From contig JBFFRY010000019.1 in assembly GCA_041572755.1 (NCBI GenBank), positions 1 to 51,771 on the forward strand: a stretch of 51,771 bases of DNA, in the 5' to 3' direction. Every line of letters begins with the position of its first letter. The stretch's first letter is position 1. This document shows positions 1 to 10,146 of this stretch, one piece after another. The notes under the pieces were generated by a model. It had not been told where the DNA came from, made no database searches, and saw nothing but the letters and a program-made list of their open reading frames with translations. Made by a program: the position numbers and the translations under genes. Source of the stretch: JBFELU01 sp041572755. Lineage in GTDB: Bacteria > Actinomycetota > Acidimicrobiia > Spongiisociales > UBA11373.

Positions 1-1353
1 ATGCGCCTCTGCCAGGAACTCGTCCTGGGGATCGGTGGCGTCCGGGTGATCGAGGCCATCGGCATGGAGCCCTCCTTGTGGCACACCAACGAGGGGCACG
101 CCGCCTTCGCCCTCCTCGAGCGGCTCTCGCGGGCCCTCGCCTCGGGTGCGGGCCACGATGCTGCCGTGAAGCAGATCCGTGACCGATCGGTCTTCACGCT
201 CCACACTCCCGTCCCGGCAGGGAACGAGACCTTCGAGGTGGGGATGGTGAAGCGCTACTTGAGCGGACGCCTCCCCGGATTGGACGACGCCACCTTGGTC
301 GGACTCGGCGACTCGGGTCGTGATGACGTGTTCGACCTCGGTGCGCTGGCGATCCGGTTGTCGTCGTCGACCAACGGCGTCAGCCGCCGCCACCGCGAGG
401 TCGTGACCCGGGACTGGGGGCGCATCATCGGGGGCCCCGGCAAGTCGGTCACCAACGGGATCCACCTCTCCACCTGGGTGGGCGGAGCCATGGGCCGGCG
501 TTTGGGCCGGGTGCTCGGGACCGACTGGCGAGAGCGCATGCCCGACGGGGAACGGTGGGACGCGGTTCGCACCCTCGAGCCCAAACAGATCTGGGACGCT
601 CACCAGTCGCAGAAGGAGCGCCTCTTCAGGCACCTGCGCCGTCGTCTCCAGGAGCAGCGAGCCCGGCACGGTGCGAGCCCCGGGGAACTGCGCCGCATCA
701 CCAGCCTGCTGCCCGTGGACCGCCTGACGATCGTCTTCGCCAGGCGCTTTGCGGCATACAAGCGGGCCGAGCTCCTCCTGCGGGACATCGAGCGGCTCAG
801 CTGGCTCCTGACGAATCCGGACCGCCCGATCCAGCTCATCTTCGCCGGCAAGGCCCACCCCGCCGACCGTCAGGGGCGGGACCTGATCCGACAGGTGGCC
901 GAGCTGGCGTCCGGCTCCGCCCTCGAGGGACACGTGTTCTTCATCGAGGACTACGACATGGAGCTGGGTCGCTACCTGGTCGGCGGCGCCGATGTGTGGT
1001 TGAACACCCCCCGGCCGCCGATGGAGGCCAGCGGAACCTCTGGGATGAAGGCGGCCGCCAACGGGGCCCTCAACCTCAGCGTCCTCGACGGTTGGTGGGG
1101 CGAGGGCTTCAACGGTGAGAACGGTTGGGCCTTCGGCGCCGAGCACCGCAGCGACGAAGACGACGCCCGCGCTCTCTACGACCTGCTCGATCGCGAAGTG
1201 GCACCGCTCTACTACGACCGCGACCCCGACGGCCTTCCGCTCGCCTGGATCGAGAAGATGAAGGAGGCGATCGCCTCGATCTCCCCCGGCTTCAGCGCCC
1301 ACCGCATGGTGGTTCAGTACACCGATGAGATCTACACCGGGGGCGGCTCCTAG
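1..1353 (+). CDS. glgP: Alpha-glucan phosphorylase, C-terminal 450 residues (5' truncated by window edge)
   Basis: This is the 3' part of a GT35 phosphorylase, which releases glucose 1-phosphate from glycogen or maltodextrin in the cytoplasm. The motif MEASGTSGMKAAANGALNLS, near residues 340-359, contains the Lys that binds pyridoxal phosphate in this family. It is followed by DGWWGEGFNGENGWAFG. Other family landmarks are WHTNEGHAAF near residue 27 and FARRFAAYKRAELLL near 247. The style, with a short 'alpha-glucan family' C-terminus, resembles the Thermotoga/actinobacterial subgroup rather than the E. coli MalP/GlgP type. The ATG at base 1 is probably internal, because the N-terminal domain is missing. 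The stop overlaps the convergent aminotransferase by four bases. Confidence 0.88.
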   Translation: MRLCQELVLGIGGVRVIEAIGMEPSLWHTNEGHAAFALLERLSRALASGAGHDAAVKQIRDRSVFTLHTPVPAGNETFEVGMVKRYLSGRLPGLDDATLVGLGDSGRDDVFDLGALAIRLSSSTNGVSRRHREVVTRDWGRIIGGPGKSVTNGIHLSTWVGGAMGRRLGRVLGTDWRERMPDGERWDAVRTLEPKQIWDAHQSQKERLFRHLRRRLQEQRARHGASPGELRRITSLLPVDRLTIVFARRFAAYKRAELLLRDIERLSWLLTNPDRPIQLIFAGKAHPADRQGRDLIRQVAELASGSALEGHVFFIEDYDMELGRYLVGGADVWLNTPRPPMEASGTSGMKAAANGALNLSVLDGWWGEGFNGENGWAFGAEHRSDEDDARALYDLLDREVAPLYYDRDPDGLPLAWIEKMKEAIASISPGFSAHRMVVQYTDEIYTGGGS

Positions 1354-2519
1354 AGGCGATCGAGGGCCCGGCGGATCCCCCTTACCGCCTGAGTGATCCG
1401 GTGCTCGTTCTCGACGAGCGCAAAGCGGACGTGGCCGTCACCGGTGGGGCCGAAGCCGATCCCCGGGCTGACCGCCACCTTGGCTTCGCGCAGCAGCATC
1501 TTGGTGAACTCCATCGAGCCCATCTCCAGGTAGGGGCCCGGGATCTCGGCCCACACGAACATGGTCGCCTTGGGCCGCTCCACCTTCCATCCCGCCCGGT
1601 TGATGCCGTCGATGAGGGTGTCGCGCCGTCGCCGGTAGATGTCGGTGACCTCGGCCGGATAGTCGTCCTGTTCGTTGAGGGCGATGATCGACGCGATCTG
1701 AATCGGCTGGAACGTGCCGTAGTCGAGGTAGGACTTGAGCTTGGCGAGGGCCGCCACCATGTCCCGGTTTCCGACGACGAAGCCGACCCGCCACCCGGCC
1801 ATGGAGTGGCCCTTGGTCATCGTGTAGAGCTCCACGCCCACCTCGGTGGCTCCCGGCACCTCGAGCAGGCTGGGCGGCCGGTACCCGTCGTAGGCGACAT
1901 CTGCGTAGGCGTTGTCGCTGACGAGCATCACCTCGTGCTCCCGGGCGAAGGCCACCAGCCTCTCGTAGAAGTCGCGCTCTACGCAGACGGTCGTCGGATT
2001 GTGGGGAAACGACGTGAGGATGACCCGGGGCATCGGCCAGGCATCGTGGAACGTGTCCTCGAGGACCTGGAAGTAGTCGTCACCCGTGACCGGGACCCGG
2101 CGCACCTCGGCCCCGGCGAGCACCGGAGCGTAGATGTGGATCGGGTAGGACGGCTCGGGCACGAGGGTGACGTCGCCGGGCTGGACCAGGGTCCACATGA
2201 GGTGGGCCAAGCCCTCCTTGGCACCGATCGTGGTGATCACCTCGGTGTCGGGATCGACCTCGACGCCGAACCGGCGCCGGTAGCGGTCGGCGACTGCCCT
2301 GCGCAGGTTGGGGATGCCGCGCGAGGCCGAGTACCGGTGGTTGCGGGGATTCTGGGCTGCTTCGCACAGCTTCTCGACCACCGCCGGGGGCGACGGGATG
2401 TCGGGGTTCCCGAAGCCCAGGTCGATGATGTCCTCACCGGCTCGACGCGCCTCGGCCTTGAGCTCGTTGACCTCCGCAAACACATAGGGCGGCAGGTGAC
2501 CGATCCGCCTGAACTCCAC
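1350..2519 (-). CDS. PLP-dependent class I/II aminotransferase (AlaC/LL-DAP-aminotransferase-like)
   Basis: A cytosolic fold-type I aminotransferase of 389 residues. The Schiff-base Lys is probably K236 in TMTKGHSMAGWRVGF. Other landmarks are the N-terminal LGFGNPDIPSPP, the phosphate-proximal IGAKEGLAHL (about 98-107), FPHNPTT (171-177, Asn contacting PLP) and SDNAYADVAY (201-210). The sequence resembles the AlaC/YfdZ and LL-diaminopimelate aminotransferase group, so alanine/glutamate transamination is likely, but the substrate is not decided by sequence. Translation starts at GTG, with GGGAGG about eight bases upstream. It converges on glgP and is separated from the next minus-strand gene by about 60 bases. 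Confidence 0.85.
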   Translation of the reverse strand: MEFRRIGHLPPYVFAEVNELKAEARRAGEDIIDLGFGNPDIPSPPAVVEKLCEAAQNPRNHRYSASRGIPNLRRAVADRYRRRFGVEVDPDTEVITTIGAKEGLAHLMWTLVQPGDVTLVPEPSYPIHIYAPVLAGAEVRRVPVTGDDYFQVLEDTFHDAWPMPRVILTSFPHNPTTVCVERDFYERLVAFAREHEVMLVSDNAYADVAYDGYRPPSLLEVPGATEVGVELYTMTKGHSMAGWRVGFVVGNRDMVAALAKLKSYLDYGTFQPIQIASIIALNEQDDYPAEVTDIYRRRRDTLIDGINRAGWKVERPKATMFVWAEIPGPYLEMGSMEFTKMLLREAKVAVSPGIGFGPTGDGHVRFALVENEHRITQAVRGIRRALDRL

Positions 2520-2576
2520 GAAGCCTCCCGTTCAGGTGGCGCATTCTACGAGCGCCGCACACGCCGGCGGGGAACC

Positions 2577-3257
2577 TCACTCCCAGCGGCGCGGGTGTTT
2601 CACCTCGAGGCCGCCCATGACCAGCAGGGCGTGGATCTCAAGCCGGGGAGCTTCCGCGGTGACCTCGTCTCGGGCGGTGGTGTCGTCCCACCCCCCCAGC
2701 AACGGAAGACCCCGGATGTCGACGCGCCACCCGTGGGGCACCACCACATCGATGCCCCCCATCACGGCGGTCGCCGAAATGCGGGCACCGTCCGGCGTGG
2801 GGGTCGCCTCGGTGAGGTCGAGCGTCAGCCCGCCCAGCACCGACGTGAGCGAGGCTCGCTTGAAGGCCGGTGAGGCGGTGGCATAGCGCGACCCGGCCAG
2901 GACTGCGATCCCGACGAGTTCCTCGTCTGTGCTCGGGCGGGCCCGGCGGCGGCCCCATCCGAGGACCAGCGCCAGACCGGCGACGATCAGCACCGCCGGC
3001 CACACCACCCGCCAGCGGACCTCGCCCAGGACTCCGGTGGTCGCAGCCAGCAGCACGGCGCCGCCGATGATGAGCACGACACCGGGAGCCGAGAACCGGC
3101 CTTCAGAGGTCACCTGGAGGAGCCCGAGCCCGATGACGGCCGCCGGCCACCAGTCCTCGAGGATGCCGACGCCGTCGACGACATCGGCGGCGTCGAGCAG
3201 GAAGACGGTTCCCACCGCCACCAGGACGAGCCCGATGAGCGTTCTCCCGACGTTCAC
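2577..3257 (-). CDS. LiaF-like membrane protein with C-terminal cell-wall-stress (DUF2154-type) domain
   Basis: A 226-residue protein with three or four hydrophobic helices in residues 1-105 (for example TLIGLVLVAVGTVFLLDAA and PGVVLIIGGAVLLAATTGVL), then a basic patch GWGRRRARPS. The soluble C-terminal half (about 115-226) is beta-rich, with repeated GG motifs such as SVLGGLTLDL, AVMGGIDVVVPHGW and LVMGGLEVKHP. That pattern is typical of the LiaF C-terminal domain, which senses or adheres to the envelope. The GTG start overlaps the stop of the DUF1232 gene (GTGA), so the two are translationally coupled. A role in envelope-stress sensing is inferred from the family only. Confidence 0.75.
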   Translation of the reverse strand: MNVGRTLIGLVLVAVGTVFLLDAADVVDGVGILEDWWPAAVIGLGLLQVTSEGRFSAPGVVLIIGGAVLLAATTGVLGEVRWRVVWPAVLIVAGLALVLGWGRRRARPSTDEELVGIAVLAGSRYATASPAFKRASLTSVLGGLTLDLTEATPTPDGARISATAVMGGIDVVVPHGWRVDIRGLPLLGGWDDTTARDEVTAEAPRLEIHALLVMGGLEVKHPRRWE

Positions 3258-3643
3258 GACCCCGTCACCCTACCGATGGCCCACCGCATCCGGCGTGGCA
3301 CCAGGTCGGCCACCCAGCGGACCACCCCGTCGAAGACCTCCAGAGCCTCGCTCGGCCCGTCCCAGTGCTCCGCCACGACCTCATCGGGAGCACCATCGAG
3401 CAGGGTCCGAATGGCCAGCCCGATGATCACCACGTCGTCCAGTTTCCCCACCAGAGGTATTCGATCAGGGACCAGATCCACCGGCGCTGCGGCGTACCCG
3501 AGCGCGGCGACGGCGAGCAGGCGCCGTCGCCGATCGACCCTCGGGTCCCTGGCCAGCCGGCCCAGCAGCCTTGCGATGGCCGGGATCGCCTCGGCCGCCT
3601 CCCGAAGGGGAAGTGCCCGAATCCGTTCGATCAGTTCGCCCAC
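3254..3643 (-). CDS. DUF1232 (YkvA-like) small protein
   Basis: A 129-residue protein. The core LLAVAALGYAAAPVDLVPD, followed by IPLVGKLDDVVIIGLAIR (about 42-78), matches DUF1232, in which a hydrophobic helix is followed by the invariant PxDLIPDxIPxxGxxDD pattern. I chose the GTG at 3643 because GAGGAG lies five bases upstream; an in-frame reading extending further upstream would run through the kinase gene. It overlaps the end of the ROK kinase by 13 bases and the start of the LiaF-like gene by four. The biochemical role of DUF1232 is not known to me; an envelope association is plausible because of the neighbouring gene. Confidence 0.78.
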   Translation of the reverse strand: MGELIERIRALPLREAAEAIPAIARLLGRLARDPRVDRRRRLLAVAALGYAAAPVDLVPDRIPLVGKLDDVVIIGLAIRTLLDGAPDEVVAEHWDGPSEALEVFDGVVRWVADLVPRRMRWAIGRVTGS

Positions 3644-4566
3644 GAGGACTCCTCTGCGATCAAACCGCCGCCGACCAGACCCGATTGTGCCCCAAACGAA
3701 GCCGCAACCAAGGGGGTCTCGGCCCGATGGACCCGGCCCGAGAGGGAGTCGGCCAGCGTCCGCCGGGCCGGCTCGAGCAGATGGTCGCCCGCCGCGGAGA
3801 CTCCACCCCCGATCACCACGACGTCGGGATCGAGCACGGCGACGAGGGAAGCCACACCATGGCCCAGCCACTTCCCGGCCTCGGCCAGAGCCCGACGGGA
3901 GGCTTCGTCGCCCTGCTCGGCCGCGGCGGCGAGGTGAGCGCCGGTGGCTCCGGCTCCCCCCGCAGCTCGTGCCACTGTGCCGTCGGGTGCCGCGGTTGCC
4001 ATTCGCCGTGCCACCCGGTCCAGAACCCGGCCCGAGACCACTGCTTCCCAGCACCCCCGTCGGCCACAGGGGCACGGGGGGCCCTCCGGATCGATGGTCA
4101 TGTGGCCGGCTTCTCCGAGCGAGCCGCGGCCCCGCTCGATCTCCCCTTCGATCGCCAGCCCCATGCCGATCCCGGTACCGATCGTGATCATGAGCACCAT
4201 CCGGTACCCGGCACCCGCCCCGGCCCGGGCCTCCGCCAGGGCGGCCAGGTTGGCGTCGTTGTCCACCGTGGCGGCGATCCCGAGGGCCCGGCCGACGGGA
4301 TCCGCTACCGGAATGCGGGCTCCGGAGACGTGGGGCATCCACACCAGCGTGCCGGCGTCGGCATCGACCAGGCCGGCGATCCCGATGCCGACACCGGTGA
4401 TCGTGGGGTCGATCAGGGGACCGATGGCCTCGATGATGCGCGCCGGGATCGAGGCTGCGGACGGTGGGGTCGCCACCGCATACACCTCTTCGGGTGCGGC
4501 ACCGGGCACGGCAACGCTCCCGTATGCCAGCTTGGTCCCTCCGCAGTCAACGGCGATGACCGCCAC
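3631..4566 (-). CDS. ROK-family sugar kinase (glucokinase-like)
   Basis: A 311-residue ROK kinase that probably phosphorylates glucose or a related hexose with ATP. The N-terminal phosphate-binding loop is VDCGGTKLAYG. The catalytic Asp lies in VDNDANLAALAEA, followed by TIGTGIGMGLAIEGEI. The ROK signature continues with the zinc site GEAGHM...CPCGRRGCWEAVVSG, and a second glycine motif is VVIGGGVSAAG. Its start (GTG) lies nine bases after the lon stop, so it is probably cotranscribed with lon. With glgP nearby it may feed glycogen-derived sugar into glycolysis, but the exact sugar is uncertain. Confidence 0.85.
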   Translation of the reverse strand: MAVIAVDCGGTKLAYGSVAVPGAAPEEVYAVATPPSAASIPARIIEAIGPLIDPTITGVGIGIAGLVDADAGTLVWMPHVSGARIPVADPVGRALGIAATVDNDANLAALAEARAGAGAGYRMVLMITIGTGIGMGLAIEGEIERGRGSLGEAGHMTIDPEGPPCPCGRRGCWEAVVSGRVLDRVARRMATAAPDGTVARAAGGAGATGAHLAAAAEQGDEASRRALAEAGKWLGHGVASLVAVLDPDVVVIGGGVSAAGDHLLEPARRTLADSLSGRVHRAETPLVAASFGAQSGLVGGGLIAEESSWAN

Positions 4567-4575
4567 GCCGCGAGC

Positions 4576-6957
<2,382 letters not shown>

Positions 6958-7105
6958 GACGTCCCTTCTCTGATGCTGCGGCAACCCCGGCCCCGGGACG
7001 GATATTCCGGGAACTTCACCTCAAGATAAGATGAAATATGAGTTGTTCTATGTCAGGTTACCATGTACTATACGAGTCAGAAAGACCAACTCTGCGGAGG
7101 TAACC
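6958..7105. promoter_or_regulatory. Divergent lon / hsp20 intergenic regulatory region
   Basis: The region is clearly more AT-rich than its surroundings. A good sigma-A-like promoter for hsp20 can be read: TTGTTC at 7043-7048, a 17-base spacer and TACTAT at 7066-7071. A 10-base inverted repeat with one mismatch (7040-7049 and 7083-7092) flanks the promoter; its left arm overlaps the -35 box. No CIRCE element and no canonical HAIR (HspR) site was found. Joint heat or proteotoxic-stress control of lon and hsp20 is inferred from the layout. Confidence 0.55.
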
Positions 7106-7519
7106 ATGAATCTGGTGCAGTACGAGCCCTTCTCGATGCTCCGCGACCTCGACCGCTTCTTCGATGTCGGTCGGCGGCAAGCCACCGGATGGCTGCCCCG
7201 TATCGACGTGTTCGACCGCAAGGACGATCTGGTCGTTCGCGTTGAAGTTCCCGGGGTGAGCATCGACGATATCCACGTCACCATCGAGGACCACACCCTG
7301 ACCATCGCCGGCACCCGGGCCCTGGAGCACGATGAGGAAACCGGGGTCTTCCACCGGCGTGAGATCCTCAGTGGTTCCTTCGAACGGACCATCGTCCTGC
7401 CCGAAGGCGTCAACGCCGAGGAGATCAAGGCGAACGCCGATCACGGCATCCTCGAAGTGATCGTCCCCCGCAAGCCGGAGGTCCTGCCCCGCAAGATCAA
7501 GGTCGATGTGACCGGCTGA
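7106..7519 (+). CDS. Small heat-shock protein, Hsp20 family
   Basis: A 137-residue alpha-crystallin-domain chaperone that holds unfolding proteins in the cytosol. The ATG has a strong GGAGG six to ten bases upstream. The order is a short N-arm with YEPFSMLRDLDRFFD, then the alpha-crystallin domain (about 30-120) with PRIDVFDRKDDLVVRVEVPG, the family GVFHRREILSGSFERTIVLP and NADHGILEVIVPRK. The C-terminal KIKVDV resembles the I-x-I/V anchor used for oligomer assembly. It is a monocistronic gene: divergent from lon and followed by a perfect hairpin. Confidence 0.92.
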   Translation: MNLVQYEPFSMLRDLDRFFDVGRRQATGWLPRIDVFDRKDDLVVRVEVPGVSIDDIHVTIEDHTLTIAGTRALEHDEETGVFHRREILSGSFERTIVLPEGVNAEEIKANADHGILEVIVPRKPEVLPRKIKVDVTG

Positions 7520-7537
7520 CCGCCCTCCCCGACCACC

Positions 7538-7562
7538 GAGGCCCGCCCCACCGGCGGGCCTC
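7538..7562. terminator. Hairpin terminator between hsp20 and the convergent ArsA run
   Basis: Perfect 10-base stem (7538-7547 with 7553-7562) and five-base loop, starting 18 bases after the hsp20 stop. There is no T tract, which is common in high-GC actinobacteria. Being symmetrical it can serve both convergent transcripts. Confidence 0.7.
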
Positions 7563-7576
7563 GCCGCGCCGGTCTC

Positions 7577-7768
7577 TCAGTCGACCTCGATCCGCTGCAC
7601 CCCGTCGTCGGGCTCCTCGTCGGAACCCTCGGCGCCGATCTCCTCGAGGAACGCTCCGATCCCGGCCACGATCTCGATGGCCGCCTGGACCAGATGGATG
7701 GCGGCTCGCTGCAGTCCCCGCTTGGCCGCCTCGCTCAGTTCGGCCCAGTCCTGGTCATCGGGATTCAT
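7577..7768 (-). CDS. Small acidic conserved-looking protein, function unknown
   Basis: A 63-residue protein with an amphipathic or mildly hydrophobic central helix (AAIHLVQAAIEIVAGIGAFL) and a very acidic tail (EEIGAEGSDEEPDDG). I do not recognise a named family. It starts inside the last bases of the ArsA-type gene (14-base overlap), so it is translationally coupled to it. ATG at 7768 has GGAG six bases upstream; a GTG one codon earlier is also possible. It may be a partner of the upstream ATPase, but that rests only on coupling. Confidence 0.55.
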   Translation of the reverse strand: MNPDDQDWAELSEAAKRGLQRAAIHLVQAAIEIVAGIGAFLEEIGAEGSDEEPDDGVQRIEVD

Positions 7769-8936
7769 CACGCACTCCGAACCTCACCGCCAGTCTGCCA
7801 TCAGAGAGCTGGGCGCCGAGCACCTCACGACGCTTCAACGAGTCGGGGAGCACCAGCGATCGCCGGTATGCCCCAACCGTGATCGACAGCTCGTCGTGGT
7901 GGCGCAACACATCGACCTGGTTCTTCTCGGCGAACGGAACACTGAACACCAGCGCCACGCCACCGTCGTCGGACTGCTCGATCCGAAAAGGCTCGGAGCG
8001 GCTGAGCCGGGCCCCCGGATCGATGTCGCCGTAGAGCTCCTCGGCGAGGAGGCGCAGCCGGTCGAGCCCGACCATCTCCTCGTCGAAGAGCCGCAGCCTC
8101 AGCACCGCGATCTCACCAAAGGCCCGCTCCACCTCGGCCATGTGAGCGTCCTGCACCTCGTGCCATCGCTTGAAGTACGGGTCGGTCACCTCCTCGGGGA
8201 GGATGCGGTTCACGATCGCTGCGTCGACCCCGTACCCGAAAAGGCCGAGGTAGGTGTAGGTTCGCTTGGCCTCGGCGACCACCATCTTCTCCAGGTTCAT
8301 CACCAGGCGAGCGCTGGTGATCGCCGGATCCCCGAAGACGCGGCGCGCTCCCTCGATCCGGCCGTAGAAGCCCTCCCCCGCCTCGAACACGTCGTCACCG
8401 GGCAAGGGCATCGACATGACCCGGCTGAGCACCGGGCGAACCACCTTGGCGACCCGTCGCTCGAGCGGATACAGCTTCTCCATGTACCAGCCCAGGGCCT
8501 CGGGAAGGCTCAGCAGGCGGAGCGTCTCTGCCGTCGGCGCACAGTCGACCACGATGAGGTCGTAGCGACCGCCGGCGGTGTGGTCCTGAACCTCCGCAAG
8601 GGCGAACAACTCGTCCATCCCGGGAAAGACCAGCATCTCCTCGGCCTCCAGCCCGGCGAAGCCGCCCCAGTCGAACAGATCGGTGAGGTAATCCCGCACG
8701 GTTCCCCAATGGCGCTCCAGCCGACGCTGCGCATCGATCTGCTGTCCCCACAGCCGGGGAGCCACCGCCGCCGGGTCGTCCCCGAGATCGGTACCGAATG
8801 CGTCGGCGAGGCTGTGGGCCGGATCGGTCGACACGACCAGCGTTCTGGCACCCCCATCGGCGGCCCGCAGCGCAGTTGCGGCCGAAACGGTCGTCTTCCC
8901 GACGCCACCCTTGCCGGTGATCAGCAGGACCCGCAT
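7755..8936 (-). CDS. ArsA/Get3-family ATPase with C-terminal HSP20-like domain
   Basis: A 393-residue deviant-Walker P-loop ATPase. The N-terminal LITGKGGVGKTTVSAATAL carries the signature Lys of the ArsA/MinD class. Switch I is STDPAHSLADAFG, and VVDCAPTAETLRLLSLP gives the A-loop/Switch II region. The C-terminal 75 or so residues (EPFRIEQSDDGGVALVFSVP onward) read as the small HSP20-like beta domain found at the end of many bacterial ArsA-like proteins. Arsenite export is unlikely, since no arsenic genes are nearby; a targeting or chaperone-like role resembling Get3 is possible. The ATG overlaps the SRPBCC stop by one base (TGATG). Confidence 0.82.
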   Translation of the reverse strand: MRVLLITGKGGVGKTTVSAATALRAADGGARTLVVSTDPAHSLADAFGTDLGDDPAAVAPRLWGQQIDAQRRLERHWGTVRDYLTDLFDWGGFAGLEAEEMLVFPGMDELFALAEVQDHTAGGRYDLIVVDCAPTAETLRLLSLPEALGWYMEKLYPLERRVAKVVRPVLSRVMSMPLPGDDVFEAGEGFYGRIEGARRVFGDPAITSARLVMNLEKMVVAEAKRTYTYLGLFGYGVDAAIVNRILPEEVTDPYFKRWHEVQDAHMAEVERAFGEIAVLRLRLFDEEMVGLDRLRLLAEELYGDIDPGARLSRSEPFRIEQSDDGGVALVFSVPFAEKNQVDVLRHHDELSITVGAYRRSLVLPDSLKRREVLGAQLSDGRLAVRFGVRDESR

Positions 8937-9385
8937 CAACCGGCGTTTCCGGACCTCAGCTCGGCACGCCGTCGCAGCCCCCGCAGGGCCGATCCGATGA
9001 TCTGCTTCTCGGCCTGACGCCTCAGGAAGCCGGGGACCGTGAAGGCCGGCTCGACTCGAAGTGCGTAGAGGATCTCGGTCCCACCACCTTCGAGCGGCGT
9101 GAACTCGTAGTGCCCGTCCATCTCCTCGATGTCGTCCCCGGGCACCGCCCGCCACGCGATCCGGGTCGGAAACTCGTACTCGTACTCGAGCACGTAGGTG
9201 ATCCGCTTGATGAAGCCCTCGACCTCGAAAGCGGCACGCAGCGGGCGTCCATCCGCATCGGTCTCCTCGATGTCGACGCGATTGACTCCCGACACCCACT
9301 TGGGGTAGCTGGCGAGATCCGCGGCCACGTCGAACACCGTCGCTGCGTCGGCCTTGGTCTCGATGCTGCGAATGGTGCCTTCCAC
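8936..9385 (-). CDS. SRPBCC (polyketide cyclase/START-fold) family protein
   Basis: A 149-residue helix-grip protein with a hydrophobic ligand cavity. Landmarks are TVFDVAADLASYPKWVSGV (the typical first helix and 'YP.W' of the family), the strand FPTRIAWRAVPGDD, the GHYEFTPLEGGGTEILY turn, and the C-terminal helix PGFLRRQAEKQIIGSALRGL. The GTG start has GGAGG about eight bases upstream. It sits directly in front of the ArsA-type gene. A membrane-lipid or hydrophobic-ligand role is a family-level inference. Confidence 0.8.
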   Translation of the reverse strand: MEGTIRSIETKADAATVFDVAADLASYPKWVSGVNRVDIEETDADGRPLRAAFEVEGFIKRITYVLEYEYEFPTRIAWRAVPGDDIEEMDGHYEFTPLEGGGTEILYALRVEPAFTVPGFLRRQAEKQIIGSALRGLRRRAELRSGNAG

Positions 9386-9405
9386 GTTGGGCCTCCGGCC
9401 TCAAT

Positions 9406-10146
9406 CTAGCGAGAGGTGGTTCCTCTCACGGCGACGTAGCGAAGCCGGTAGCGCAAGATCGCCTCGGGGTCGAGGTGGGCGGCTCGGAACCTGTCGAGAC
9501 CTGCCTCCACTTCCTGGGGCGCCAACAGCTGCAGGGTGCTCACGAAACCCCCTTCGACGGCGCGGATCCAGTCCCCGGCACGCCGCTCGATCTCCTCGGG
9601 ATGCTCGGAGGTCTCCACCGCCCGGCACCCCAACTCCCCCAGCCGCTCCTCGAGGTCGGCGGGATCCGGGAACCGCTCTTCGTCGATCGGCCCCACCGAC
9701 GGAAACCACTGCGCCAGGAAGCTGGCCCGATGGTGAGCGGGGTGAAACGTCCAAATCCAGACAACCCCCCCGGCACGGGCCACTCGAGCCGCCTCGGCGA
9801 GCGACCTCTCCCATCCGCCGTAGTGGAGGGAGAGATGGAAATAGACCAGGTCGCAGCTGCCCGTGGATAGGGGAAGGCCCCTGGCATCGCCCACGATCGC
9901 ATCGACGCCCCCGACCCGCGACGCCGCAACGGCCATCTCCCGAGATCGATCGATGACGACCACCCGGGCCCCGCTCCCCGCCAGCTCCCCGGCATGCCGG
10001 CCCCGGCCCCCGCCCACGTCCGCGGCCACCCGGCCCGCCTCGAGCCCCGCCGCAGCAGCAGCGGTCCGGGCCCGCAATCGGCCCGACTCCGAGAGGGGAC
10101 GATGGTCGTAGCCGGCGGCCAGGGCCTCGAAATCGATCTCAGGCAT
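9406..10146 (-). CDS. Class I SAM-dependent methyltransferase
   Basis: A 246-residue Rossmann methyltransferase of the UbiE/type 11 kind. Motif I is VAADVGGGRGRHAGELA (about 40-56), followed by the acidic strand end VVVIDRSREMAVAA, motif II-like DAIVGDARGLPL and post-motif CDLVYFHLSLHYGGWERSL. A Trp-rich stretch GGVVWIWTFHPAHH follows. The substrate is unknown. The ATG at 10146 lies inside the end of the phosphoesterase gene (8-base overlap), so the two are translationally coupled. Confidence 0.8.
   Translation of the reverse strand: MPEIDFEALAAGYDHRPLSESGRLRARTAAAAAGLEAGRVAADVGGGRGRHAGELAGSGARVVVIDRSREMAVAASRVGGVDAIVGDARGLPLSTGSCDLVYFHLSLHYGGWERSLAEAARVARAGGVVWIWTFHPAHHRASFLAQWFPSVGPIDEERFPDPADLEERLGELGCRAVETSEHPEEIERRAGDWIRAVEGGFVSTLQLLAPQEVEAGLDRFRAAHLDPEAILRYRLRYVAVRGTTSR

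Noticed and set aside
6958..6984. A nine-codon longer Lon start at TTG 6984
   Set aside because: The GTG at 6957 has a good AGAAGGGA site at proper spacing; the TTG has none, and its extra residues fall on that site.
6985..7105. HAIR (HspR) or CIRCE (HrcA) heat-shock operators
   Set aside because: CTCAAG and GAGTTG half-like sites are present but in the wrong order and spacing for HAIR, and no CIRCE half-site pair was found.
7755..8936. Arsenite efflux ATPase (arsA in the strict sense)
   Set aside because: No arsenic resistance genes are nearby, and the HSP20-like tail with a single ATPase half fits the wider ArsA/Get3-like family.
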